Shown piece by piece: positions 28,642 to 36,012 of a DNA stretch of 64,000 nt (its first letter is position 1; each line of letters starts with the position of its first letter). This DNA is from Ottowia thiooxydans DSM 14619. Its GTDB lineage: Bacteria; Pseudomonadota; Gammaproteobacteria; Burkholderiales; Burkholderiaceae_C. The stretch covers positions 1 through 64,000 of the forward strand of contig NZ_AUGX01000020.1 of assembly GCF_000422885.1 (NCBI RefSeq). Direction: 5' to 3'. The notes below the pieces were generated by a model, which saw only the letters and a program-made list of their open reading frames with translations, searched no databases and was not told where the DNA came from. The position numbers were made by a program, and so were the translations under genes.

Positions 28642-29438
28642 GCGCAGCGCCGGGCCGCCCCAAGCAAGCTCTCACCGTAGGCGAAGCTGGAGGTGTGTCC
28701 ATCAGCGCAGCGCCGGGCCGCCCCAAGCAAGCTCGCACCGCAGGCGAAGCCGAAGGTACGTGCCAAATACGCGTGGGTGGCGGGCCGCTGATTGCGAGCG
28801 GAATTTCAAGGAGAAAACTCCTCTTATCGGCGCCCGTGATGGCCGGGCCGTTATTGATCCCAGAGCCGGCTTGGGCGGGCGGGCAGTTGGAAGAGCCGTT
28901 GATGGACTCGGTGCGCACTGCACTGAGTTCTGCCGTTGCCAACAGGGCGCCGCCCGTGCCAACCTTCAGCTCCACTGCCGCGCGCCTTTCCTATCTCCGA
29001 TGGCTTTCAAGCATGAGCGACCGGCTCTACGGACGCAAGAAAGAGTTTTCCAGCCGGATCGAGTTTCTGCAGACGGTTTGGTATGAGGCCCGGCGTGCGG
29101 GACTAGACATTTCCCTGGTGCTGGGCTTGATACAGGTGGAAAGCGCGTTTCGCAAGTTTGCAGTCTCCAGCGTAGGCGCTCGCGGATATATGCAAGTGAT
29201 GCCTTTCTGGACCAGAGTGATCGGCGATGGCGACCCCGGCAAGCTGTTCCATATGCAGACCAATCTTCGCTTTGGCTGCATCATCTTGCGGCATTACCTG
29301 GATCGTGAGCGGGGAGATACCTTCATGGCCCTGGGACGCTACAACGGCTCTCGCGGAAAACCGCAGTATCCCAACGCGGTCACAGGAGCGCAGAGCCGCT
29401 GGCTCTGGAGCGATCAAGCATCCCCAACCGGGGCTTGA
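28638..29438 (+). CDS. Lytic transglycosylase (SLT domain) with Tat-like signal, 266 aa
   Basis: The SLT domain (about residues 140-260) has the catalytic glutamate E168 in [15 protein letters not shown], then [12 protein letters not shown] and [10 protein letters not shown]. Such enzymes cut peptidoglycan glycan strands in the periplasm. A twin-arginine-like leader ([17 protein letters not shown]) begins only at residue 57. The ATG at 28638 overlaps the proS stop (ATGA). The first 45 residues come from a tandem repeat of a 63-bp unit, so the native start may be the GTG at 28773 just before the leader. The last 25 bp overlap the convergent CNNM gene. Confidence 0.85.
   Translation: MSAAPGRPKQALTVGEAGGVSISAAPGRPKQARTAGEAEGTCQIRVGGGPLIASGISRRKLLLSAPVMAGPLLIPEPAWAGGQLEEPLMDSVRTALSSAVANRAPPVPTFSSTAARLSYLRWLSSMSDRLYGRKKEFSSRIEFLQTVWYEARRAGLDISLVLGLIQVESAFRKFAVSSVGARGYMQVMPFWTRVIGDGDPGKLFHMQTNLRFGCIILRHYLDRERGDTFMALGRYNGSRGKPQYPNAVTGAQSRWLWSDQASPTGA
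28641..28766 (+). repeat. Two tandem 63-bp units inside the start of the transglycosylase gene
   Basis: The unit beginning AGCGCAGCGCCGGGCCGCCC recurs exactly 63 bases later (28704) with a few changes. Both copies keep the reading frame and encode [10 protein letters not shown]-x-TxGEAxG twice. The unit is GC-rich, repetitive and unlike the rest of the gene. Confidence 0.8.
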
Positions 29439-30736
29439 GTCGCCGCGGCATCGCCAGGGGCGGTGACGAGCACCTGATCGATCCGGTAGTTATCCACGTC
29501 CAAGACCTCGAAGCGGTAGCCACCCCAATTTACGCTGTCCGTGCGGCGGGGCACGCGCCTCAGCATGACCATCAGGAAGCCGCCCAGGGTGTCGTACTCT
29601 TCAGGGTCGGGTAGATCCGAAAGATAGAGCGCACGCTGTACGTCCTGCATGGGGGTGTGACCGTCTATCAGCCACGAGCCGTCGTCCCTGCGCACAATCA
29701 GCTCTTCATCTTCCGGGGTGACGAGCTCTCCCATCACGGTGCTCATGACGTCGTTGAGCGTCACCACGCCTACCACGGTGCCGTATTCGTTGACGATGAC
29801 CGCAAAATCCTCGTGCTGGTGGCGAAACTGCAGCAGCACTTCGGAGAGCGTCAGGCGATCGGGTACGACCACTACTTTGTGCAAGAGGCTTGGATCGGTG
29901 AGGTGAATCGGCCGGCCATTGAGTACGCATTGGAAGAGATCCTTCGCATCCACATAGCCGAGCAAGCGGTCCAGTTGGCCGTCGCATACCGGATAGGTGG
30001 AAAAGGGCTCGGCGGCAATACGTGCGCGAACCACGGCGTCGGGGTCGTCCTTGCCAAGCCAGGCAATGCGATCGCGTGGTGTCATGGCGCTGGAGACCAC
30101 ACGTGTGTCCAGCTCGAACACGTTTTCGATCACTTGCTGTTCGCGGCGCGCCAGCACGCCCGCCTGTGCACCTGCCTCGGCCAGCGCGAGAATGTCTTCC
30201 GGCGTGATGCGCTCATCACGCTGAGTGGGCAGGCTGAACAATTTCATGGTGAGGTCTGAGGCCCTGGTGTAGAGCCACACCACGGGCTTGAAGGCGCGCA
30301 GGAATTGCTCCATGGGCCCCACTACCCACATCGCTACCCGTTCCGGCTCGGCCATGCCGAGACGCTTGGGTACAAGATCCGCGAACACCACGAACACCGA
30401 GGTGACCGCGATCACTGAGCCCACGAAGGCCAACGTACCTGCCGAGCCTTCGGACAGCCACAGACTCAACCACCGACTCAAATGGGGGCTGAGCAGCCCT
30501 TCGCCTACGATGCCGCCGAGAATGGAAATGGCGTTCACGCCAATCTGAACGGCAGTGAAGTAGTAGCCGGGTTGCTCTTGAACGCGCAACACGCGCAGCG
30601 CCCGTGCATCGCCTTCATCCGCAAATTGGCGCAGGCGCAACCGCCGCGATGCGGCCAGGGAAATTTCAGCTACAGAGAAAAACGCGCTGGCGCCAATCAG
30701 CAGGGCAATGACCAGAAGTTGTTGTGTAAAGCTCAT
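29414..30736 (-). CDS. CNNM/CBS-domain membrane protein (HlyC/CorC family), copy 1, 440 aa
   Basis: The order is a CNNM (DUF21) membrane domain with four segments (about 1-190), a CBS pair (about 205-340) containing STYPVCDGQLDRLLGYV and FAVIVNEYGTVVGVVTLNDV, and a CorC_HlyC domain (about 355-430). Members of this family (PaeA, YfjD, CorB) are linked to export of divalent cations or polyamines. A paralogue lies at 33832-35133. It starts close to a divergent control region shared with the DUF937-OmpA gene. The transported ion is unknown. Confidence 0.9.
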   Translation of the reverse strand: MSFTQQLLVIALLIGASAFFSVAEISLAASRRLRLRQFADEGDARALRVLRVQEQPGYYFTAVQIGVNAISILGGIVGEGLLSPHLSRWLSLWLSEGSAGTLAFVGSVIAVTSVFVVFADLVPKRLGMAEPERVAMWVVGPMEQFLRAFKPVVWLYTRASDLTMKLFSLPTQRDERITPEDILALAEAGAQAGVLARREQQVIENVFELDTRVVSSAMTPRDRIAWLGKDDPDAVVRARIAAEPFSTYPVCDGQLDRLLGYVDAKDLFQCVLNGRPIHLTDPSLLHKVVVVPDRLTLSEVLLQFRHQHEDFAVIVNEYGTVVGVVTLNDVMSTVMGELVTPEDEELIVRRDDGSWLIDGHTPMQDVQRALYLSDLPDPEEYDTLGGFLMVMLRRVPRRTDSVNWGGYRFEVLDVDNYRIDQVLVTAPGDAAATQAPVGDA

Positions 30737-30782
30737 GCGTGCCCAGGAAAAAAGAATGTCTCAAGGAGTTCGCACCGGAGAC

Positions 30783-30932
30783 AACTCAGCATGCTCTGTT
30801 TCACTGGACTAGTGATCAATTTTGCAAATTTTCATTGGGAAATTACCCAGGAAAACGCATGCGCTCTTGTAGGACCCGGATGACATGCTGAGTTCATTTC
30901 GCTCCCTATAATGAATTAAGGTAGCGACCTTA
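30783..30932 (+). promoter_or_regulatory. Divergent control region with inverted repeats and a TATAAT box
   Basis: TATAAT at 30907-30912 is a consensus -10 towards the DUF937-OmpA gene, though no clear -35 lies at the right distance. It is followed by the small palindrome TAAGGTAGCGACCTTA (30917-30932). An 11-bp exact inverted repeat, AACTCAGCATG (30783-30793) and CATGCTGAGTT (30884-30894), spans the region and could bring two bound proteins together by looping. Confidence 0.4.
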
Positions 30933-31035
30933 CGAAGATGTTTCCGGGGACACCTCTGCCCGCTGTGAACCATCACTGAAGTGCGAAATCGTGGGAGCAC
31001 CCGCGCAACTCGGTACCTGCAACTAAAGGTCTATT

Positions 31036-32085
31036 ATGTTTGAAATCTTAATTCGTGAAGCTGCCACGCGCTTTGGCGTGGGAGACAAGGCACTGCCACT
31101 GCTGCAAATGCTGCTGGCCTATATGACTGCCAAGGAAACGGGCGGCTTGGTCGGATTCCTGGAAAAATTCAAGGCAGCCGGTCTAGGGCCTATCGTGCAA
31201 TCGTGGCTCGGCGGCGGTCCCGCGGCACAGCCGGTCAGCAATAGCCAACTCGAAACGGTGGTTGGTGCCAGTGGCGGGCTGCTGTCGCTGCTGACTTCCA
31301 AGCTTGGCGTCGATCGCGAGAACGTCGCTTCAGCGGTAGGTTATTTGCTGCCCGCCGTGGTCGGCAAGTTGACGCCCGGCGGAAGCATCCCTTCCAGTTT
31401 GCCACCTGAGATCGCCAGTTTGGCTGCTGCCGGGCAAACGCTCCTGGCAGTTCCGGTCGTGGCCTCTTCGTCGGCTGCCGCAGGTGGCGGCGGGGCGATG
31501 AAGTGGTTGCCATGGATCATTGTGGCGATTGCCGCATTGTTCGGCTTGAACTACTGCTCGAAGAGCCGCACGGCTGAGCCTGTGCCAGCAGTGGCTCCGG
31601 CATCCGCACCTAGCTCCGGTGCATCTGGCCCGGTCGGTAGTTTTGGCCCCGGTCCGGCCATGGCGCCTGCCTCGGCTCCATCCACTGGTGCAAGCGTACC
31701 TGGCGGGGATGTTCAAGCGAGCGCAGAGCCCGCAGGCTCTGGGATATTGGCTTGGCTCTCCAGCGAAGCCCCGGCGCTTAAGGTGTACTTCGAATCCGGT
31801 AAAACAGAGGTTTCGAATGAACTCGGTGCCAAAGCCACTGAGCTGGTCAATTACTTGAAAGAGCACGCTGACGCCAAGGCGGTCATTTCAGGATTCAATG
31901 ACCCTACCGGAGACGCAGCGAAAAATGCCGAGCTTTCCAAGCAGCGTGCGGAGGCTGTGCAGGCCGCGCTCGTGGCTGCCGGGGTGCCGCAAGATCGCAC
32001 CGTGCTTGAAAAGCCCGCCGAACCTACGGGAACCGGTGCAACGAACTCTGCTTCCCGCCGCGTCGAAGTTGTGGTGCGCAAGTAA
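31036..32085 (+). CDS. DUF937 (YidB-like) and OmpA-domain fusion protein, 349 aa
   Basis: Residues 1-130 match a YidB/DUF937-like helical domain (LPLLQMLLAYM, GLVGFLEKFKAAGLGPIVQSWLGGG, VGKLTPGG). One membrane segment follows (about 154-172, KWLPWIIVAIAALFGLNY), then a proline/alanine/serine linker, then an OmpA C-terminal domain (about 245-348; VYFESGKTEVSNE, LSKQRAEAVQAAL, NSASRRVEVVV). The order puts the DUF937 part in the cytoplasm and the peptidoglycan-binding part in the periplasm. It is monocistronic with a strong terminator. The role is unknown; a link between envelope and cytoplasm is my inference. Confidence 0.82.
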   Translation: MFEILIREAATRFGVGDKALPLLQMLLAYMTAKETGGLVGFLEKFKAAGLGPIVQSWLGGGPAAQPVSNSQLETVVGASGGLLSLLTSKLGVDRENVASAVGYLLPAVVGKLTPGGSIPSSLPPEIASLAAAGQTLLAVPVVASSSAAAGGGGAMKWLPWIIVAIAALFGLNYCSKSRTAEPVPAVAPASAPSSGASGPVGSFGPGPAMAPASAPSTGASVPGGDVQASAEPAGSGILAWLSSEAPALKVYFESGKTEVSNELGAKATELVNYLKEHADAKAVISGFNDPTGDAAKNAELSKQRAEAVQAALVAAGVPQDRTVLEKPAEPTGTGATNSASRRVEVVVRK

Positions 32086-32101
32086 GAATCGCGCAACCCA
32101 T

Positions 32102-32133
32102 AAAAAAACGGACGCATTCGCGTCCGTTTTTTA
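32102..32133 (+). terminator. Rho-independent terminator after the DUF937-OmpA gene
   Basis: The stem ACGGACGC / GCGTCCGT with loop ATTC is flanked by A-run and T-run, giving a structure that would work in both directions. It lies 17 bp after the stop codon. Confidence 0.9.
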
Positions 32134-32220
32134 TGGCTAGCCAGTCTCAAACTAAAAGCACGCCCGCAGAGTACAGCGGACCTTGCCAAGAGCGGGCAGG
32201 GCTTTTAGATCAGCACGCGC

Positions 32221-32547
32221 TTAGTCGCTCGCACCCACCAACTGCTGCAATTCGCCAGATTCGTACATTTCCATCATGATATCTGAGCCGCCGACAAATT
32301 CGCCGTTGACATACAGCTGGGGAATCGTGGGCCAGTGGCTGTAGTCCTTGATGCCTTGACGAACGGCATCGTCTTCAAGCACGTTGAACGTGGTCAGACC
32401 CTGGGGGGTGACTCCGCAGGCTTTCAAGATCTGGATGGCGCGACCAGAAAAGCCGCACATGGGAAAACTCGCGTTGCCCTTCATGAACAAGACGACCTGG
32501 TTACTTTTGACCAATTGATCGATGCGTTGCTGTGTATCGTCGCTCAT
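32221..32547 (-). CDS. grxD: Monothiol glutaredoxin GrxD (CGFS type), 108 aa
   Basis: CGFS glutaredoxins carry a [2Fe-2S] cluster between two subunits and two glutathiones and pass it to target proteins. The motif is CGFS at residues 31-34 in NASFPMCGFSGRAIQ, and WPTIPQLYVNGEFVGG holds the glutathione-binding TVP-like loop. I use the ATG at 32547 (MSDDTQQRIDQLV); a longer in-frame reading to 32826 crosses repeat D and has no family support. Confidence 0.95.
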   Translation of the reverse strand: MSDDTQQRIDQLVKSNQVVLFMKGNASFPMCGFSGRAIQILKACGVTPQGLTTFNVLEDDAVRQGIKDYSHWPTIPQLYVNGEFVGGSDIMMEMYESGELQQLVGASD

Positions 32548-32718
32548 GGCGAAATTCCTAGTTGGATGCAATGGCCTAATTATCGTAGAAGCTGCGCAAA
32601 GATGTCGTTGCCCGATTTTTCTTGGGGTGAACCGATAGCCGCGTTGTGGAAAACGGTGTGCGTACAGCGCCCTTTTCTGGTTCCCCGTGGTGCTTGAGCG
32701 GCGTCCTACGCGCCTTGG

Positions 32719-32890
32719 GGCGCCTCTGCAGAACCCCTCGTGGCGCCGGATCGTCGGCCTCGGGCGGTCTGCGGGGTCGATTTTCTTGCCAATAGCGGAG
32801 CTATTGGCAAGAAAATCGCCTTGCATCCCATAGCTGGCCGCCAGACCCGATTCACCGCCAACGCTTCCCGATCGGTTTGTGCAGAGCGGC
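32719..32890. repeat. MITE-like family D, copy 1
   Basis: The ends GGCGCCTCTGCAGAACC and GGTTTGTGCAGAGCGGCC form imperfect inverted repeats. The middle has a perfect 19-bp palindrome (32778-32818): CGATTTTCTTGCCAATAGC, three bases, then its reverse complement. A second copy lies at 41032-41192. It accounts for most of the 32548-32977 gap. Confidence 0.72.
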
Positions 32891-32930
32891 CCTGGGTCTA
32901 TTTGAGTGCGCTAAAAACAAGCTTGAAATG

Positions 32931-32957
32931 AAAAAAGGTGCTCAAGGCACCTTTTTT
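32931..32957 (-). terminator. Rho-independent terminator after the H-NS-like gene
   Basis: AAAAAAGGTGC-TCAA-GGCACCTTTTTTT lies 20 bp beyond the minus-strand stop codon at 32978. The A/T flanks make it symmetrical, so it can act in either direction. Confidence 0.85.
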
Positions 32958-32977
32958 TGTTGAGTGACGTAAATCGC

Positions 32978-33274
32978 TCAGGCAATCACGAATTTCGCGC
33001 GGTCCTGACCGTCAATCCATTTTGGAGCCTTGCCACGGCCAGTCCATGTTTGGCCGGTAGCTGGGTCGCGGTATTTAGGGGCTACTTTGCCAGTAGGGCC
33101 GGAAGCTTTGCTGGCGCGGCGACCAGAGGGGAAAATGTCATTGGCGGTGAGGTTATATTCACCAACCAGTGTGCGGACGCGTTGAACAGCGTCAGAAATC
33201 TCGGCCTTGCGAGCTTCTTCGATACGTGATGCCAGTTCTTCCTGTTGTTTCAGAAGTTCTTTGTAAGTTGCCAT
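32978..33274 (-). CDS. H-NS family nucleoid protein (BpH3-type), 98 aa
   Basis: Short H-NS proteins bind curved AT-rich DNA and silence acquired genes. The N-terminal coiled coil (about 3-40, KELLKQQEELASRIEEARK) mediates dimer formation, and the DNA-binding part is residues 68-87 (YRDPATGQTWTGRGKAPKWI), the standard core of the family. The linker is basic (SGRRASKASG). It has its own terminator and a potential operator upstream. Confidence 0.94.
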   Translation of the reverse strand: MATYKELLKQQEELASRIEEARKAEISDAVQRVRTLVGEYNLTANDIFPSGRRASKASGPTGKVAPKYRDPATGQTWTGRGKAPKWIDGQDRAKFVIA

Positions 33275-33287
33275 GATTCGAAGGTGT

Positions 33288-33315
33288 GTGATATTAGGGT
33301 CCCATTAATATATCA
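33288..33315 (-). promoter_or_regulatory. AT-rich inverted repeat upstream of the H-NS-like gene
   Basis: GTGATATTA and TAATATATCAC (33288-33315) form an inverted repeat starting 14 bp before the start codon on the 5' side. The AT-rich spacer would suit a promoter and binding of H-NS itself, which often controls its own gene. No clear -35 is seen. Confidence 0.3.
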
Positions 33316-33784
33316 CTTTAGCGAGAGGTAAGTGCGCTTTGTGAAAGTAATCGGTAAACCCATGTCGTTGAAGAAAACGTGCAAGCCCTGCAATGTTCCT
33401 GGAAACGGCAGTTCATTGCTTGAGAGTTTGAAAAAATAGGCGCGAATACAGGCTTTGCGCGCTTCGCCCCAATTTCACTTGTCTGGCCGGAGCGCTACGC
33501 TCCCGATCAAACCGCCTTCAAAAGTGTTGGTGGCATTGCTCTGCCATGCAAGGGCTAGACGGAGCCAAAGGCCAGGGTGTAGCTGAGCGTGTTGACGCTT
33601 CCCAGAAGCATACAGGCGCCACTGAGCCTGCAGGGCTCCTGTTTGCCAGACGGATAGCCTGGCACGTCCGTTCGCCTTGCCAGCTCGCTAGATGCCAGCC
33701 GGCTCGGGCACGTTCAAGAGCCGTCCCAGGACGATTCAGCGAAGGAGCGGTTTCGCCAAGGTATCGCGTGCTTTGTCCTCAAAT
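33316..33784. other. Intergenic region without a supported gene
   Basis: About 470 bp between the H-NS-like gene and the second CNNM gene. An open frame (33546-33842, plus) has arginine/alanine-rich composition with no ribosome site and runs into the next gene's end. A minus-strand fragment around 33570-33690 is also unrecognised. No repeat family member from this window is present. Confidence 0.35.
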
Positions 33785-33811
33785 TGTTTTGCGAAATCTA
33801 TTCGCAAAACA
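33785..33811. terminator. Hairpin at the 3' end of CNNM copy 2
   Basis: TGTTTTGCGAA and TTCGCAAAACA form an 11-bp perfect stem with a five-base loop, 20 bp after the minus-strand stop codon. A CATTTTT run follows only on the plus side, so its action on the minus-strand gene is uncertain. Confidence 0.5.
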
Positions 33812-33831
33812 CATTTTTAAACATATTGTTT

Positions 33832-35133
33832 TCAGTTCTTAATCAAATGACTGGGTGTCGCGAGGATTTTCTCGATACGCCGGCCTTCAAGTTCGGTCAC
33901 CTCGAATATCCAGCCGGCACATTCGATCTTTTCACCAACAGTAGGCAAATGCCCGGCCACTGAGAGCAGCAGCCCGGCGAGTGTGTTGTAACGGCCTTTG
34001 TCTTCCTGCGGCAAATCCTTGATGTCCAGGCGCGCCTTCAATTCCCCGACCGGCATCAATCCGTCGAGAATCCATGAGCCGTCTGCACCGGGAATAGCCC
34101 AGGCATCCATGTGAGCATTCGGTTTCAATTCACCCGTAATGGCTTCGAGCAAATCCCTCGGCGTCATCATTCCTTGAACCACGCCATATTCATCTACCAC
34201 TAAGGCCAAACGTCCCGAATTGGAACGCAGTTGCTCCAGCATTTCCATGACGCTCAGAGTTTCTGGCAGAAATGCAGCCGGTGCCGCGTGATTTTGGAGC
34301 AAATCGTTCTCTTGGCGACTCAGTTCCAAAAGTCGTGCGACGCTGATAAGCCCCACAACATCGTCAAGGCCATCGTGGCAAACGGGGTACCACGAATGCG
34401 CCCCTTTCTCACCGCGCCCAGCGACATAATCCAGTGCTTCAGTGACGCTTTGGCTCGCATCCAGCCATTCGATATCGCTTCTAGGCACCATCAATGAGGT
34501 CAGTGGCCGGTCATCAAGGTGAAATACGTTTCTCACCATTTGATGTTCGTGTTCTTCGATCAGACCCGCATCTACGCCTTCTTCCAGGCTTGCTGAAATT
34601 TCCTCCGTGGTCATGCTGCGTTCCTGCGTGTTGTCGATTCGCAGGAGTTTCAAAGTGAGGTGGGTGCAGAGCGACAACAGTTTCACAAATGGTTTGGCAC
34701 CCGTGGCCAACCAACGCATGGGTTGTGAGACCCAGCGCGCGACCGTTTCCGGATATAACTGGCCTATGCGCTTAGGGACCAATTCACCGAATATGATGGT
34801 CGTGAAGGTGATGATGGTCACGACCAAGGCAGTGGCGATCACTGATGCAGCTGAGGTGCTGACGCCCATGGTCTCTACCCACGCCGCCACGGGGCCGCTG
34901 AAAGCCGCTTCACCTACGATCCCGTTGAGCATGCCGATGGAGGTGATACCAACCTGAACGGTTGAGAGGAACTGAGTGGGGTTGTCGAGAAGCTTGAGCG
35001 CTGCAGCCGCGCCCGCATCGCCACTTTCTGCCATCGCCGTTAGCCGGGCTTTGCGGCTCGACGCAAGAGCCAGTTCGGACATGGCGAACACGCCGTTAAG
35101 CAGCGTGAGGAAGGCAATCAGCAGAAAATTCAT
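33832..35133 (-). CDS. CNNM/CBS-domain membrane protein (HlyC/CorC family), copy 2, 433 aa
   Basis: It has the same domain order as the protein at 29414-30736: membrane domain (about 1-190, with TTIIFGELVPKRIGQLYPE), CBS pair (about 200-345, SWYPVCHDGLDDVVGLI and LALVVDEYGVVQGMMTPRDL) and CorC_HlyC domain to the end. The two proteins have clearly diverged. It is divergent to apaH with only 36 bp between the start codons. The ion or substrate is unknown. Confidence 0.9.
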   Translation of the reverse strand: MNFLLIAFLTLLNGVFAMSELALASSRKARLTAMAESGDAGAAAALKLLDNPTQFLSTVQVGITSIGMLNGIVGEAAFSGPVAAWVETMGVSTSAASVIATALVVTIITFTTIIFGELVPKRIGQLYPETVARWVSQPMRWLATGAKPFVKLLSLCTHLTLKLLRIDNTQERSMTTEEISASLEEGVDAGLIEEHEHQMVRNVFHLDDRPLTSLMVPRSDIEWLDASQSVTEALDYVAGRGEKGAHSWYPVCHDGLDDVVGLISVARLLELSRQENDLLQNHAAPAAFLPETLSVMEMLEQLRSNSGRLALVVDEYGVVQGMMTPRDLLEAITGELKPNAHMDAWAIPGADGSWILDGLMPVGELKARLDIKDLPQEDKGRYNTLAGLLLSVAGHLPTVGEKIECAGWIFEVTELEGRRIEKILATPSHLIKN

Positions 35134-35169
35134 ATAAACCGGGATCCTCCCCGGTGGGAAATTGACACC

Positions 35170-36012
35170 ATGGCACTCTACATGATTGGTGACGTACAGG
35201 GATGCGATGCCGCACTTGGCCGTTTATTGGATGAAATTGCTTTCTCTCCCAGCCGCGATCGAATCGTGTTGCTGGGCGATCTGGTTAACCGCGGTCCGGT
35301 CTCGCTTGGGGTGCTGCACCGCCTGATGGCATTGGGCGATGCCGCGCATTGCTTGCTAGGTAACCATGATCTGCATCTGCTGGCCGTGGCCAACGGCGTG
35401 CGCAAGCTTCATAAGGGCGACACCGTGGCCGACATCCTGCAATCACCCCAGCGTGATGCGCTGCTGGACTGGCTGCGATCACGCCCTCTGGCATGGCGCG
35501 AGCATGGTGTGTTGATGGTGCATGCCGGTGTGTTGCCGCAATGGAGCGCCGATCAGGTGCTCGCGCTTGCGGGAGAGGTTGAGGCCGTGCTGCGTGGGGA
35601 TGATTGGGGGGCGTTCATGCACCAGATGTACGGCAATCAACCCAATCAATGGCATGACGAATTGCAAGGCGCTGATCGCCTGCGGGTGATTGTCAACGCG
35701 CTCACGCGGCTGCGTTATTGCACGCCGGATGGCCGCATGGAGTTCGAAACCAAAGCGGGAGGCGCGCAGGACGCACCTCCGGGCCATCTGCCCTGGTTCG
35801 ACATCCCGAACCGCAAAACGGCGAACGACGTGGTCGCCTTTGGCCATTGGTCCACGCTGGGTTGGGTGAATCGGCCGGACATCCTGTCACTGGACACGGG
35901 CTGCGTTTGGGGCGGCTGCTTGAGCGCGGTGCGCTTGGGACGCGGAGCGCAGGAGCGCGAGCTGATTCAGGTGCGCTGCGAGCAAGCGCGGGTACCGGGC
36001 GCACGGGTATGA
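35170..36012 (+). CDS. apaH: Symmetrical bis(5'-nucleosyl)-tetraphosphatase ApaH, 280 aa
   Basis: ApaH splits Ap4A into two ADP and also removes Np4 caps from RNA. All metal-binding motifs of the phosphoesterase fold are visible: GDVQGC, GDLVNRG, GNHDLH and HAGVLPQW, followed by FGHWSTLGW and DTGCVWGG near the C-terminus. Its stop overlaps the next start in ATGA, so it is coupled with the DUF445 gene. Confidence 0.95.
   Translation: MALYMIGDVQGCDAALGRLLDEIAFSPSRDRIVLLGDLVNRGPVSLGVLHRLMALGDAAHCLLGNHDLHLLAVANGVRKLHKGDTVADILQSPQRDALLDWLRSRPLAWREHGVLMVHAGVLPQWSADQVLALAGEVEAVLRGDDWGAFMHQMYGNQPNQWHDELQGADRLRVIVNALTRLRYCTPDGRMEFETKAGGAQDAPPGHLPWFDIPNRKTANDVVAFGHWSTLGWVNRPDILSLDTGCVWGGCLSAVRLGRGAQERELIQVRCEQARVPGARV

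Noticed and set aside
28641-28766. CRISPR-like repeat
   Set aside because: Only two units, directly adjacent and in a coding frame, with no spacers; no cas genes in the window.
32548-32826. Longer N-terminus for the glutaredoxin
   Set aside because: The extra 93 codons cross repeat D and have no counterpart in CGFS glutaredoxins.
33546-33842. Plus-strand open frame of 98 codons
   Set aside because: It overlaps the end of the CNNM gene, is rich in Arg and Ala and lacks a start context.
35718-36008. Upstream extension of the DUF445 gene by 97 codons into apaH
   Set aside because: ApaH motifs are intact in the other frame, and the ATG at 36009 overlaps the apaH stop in the usual coupled way.
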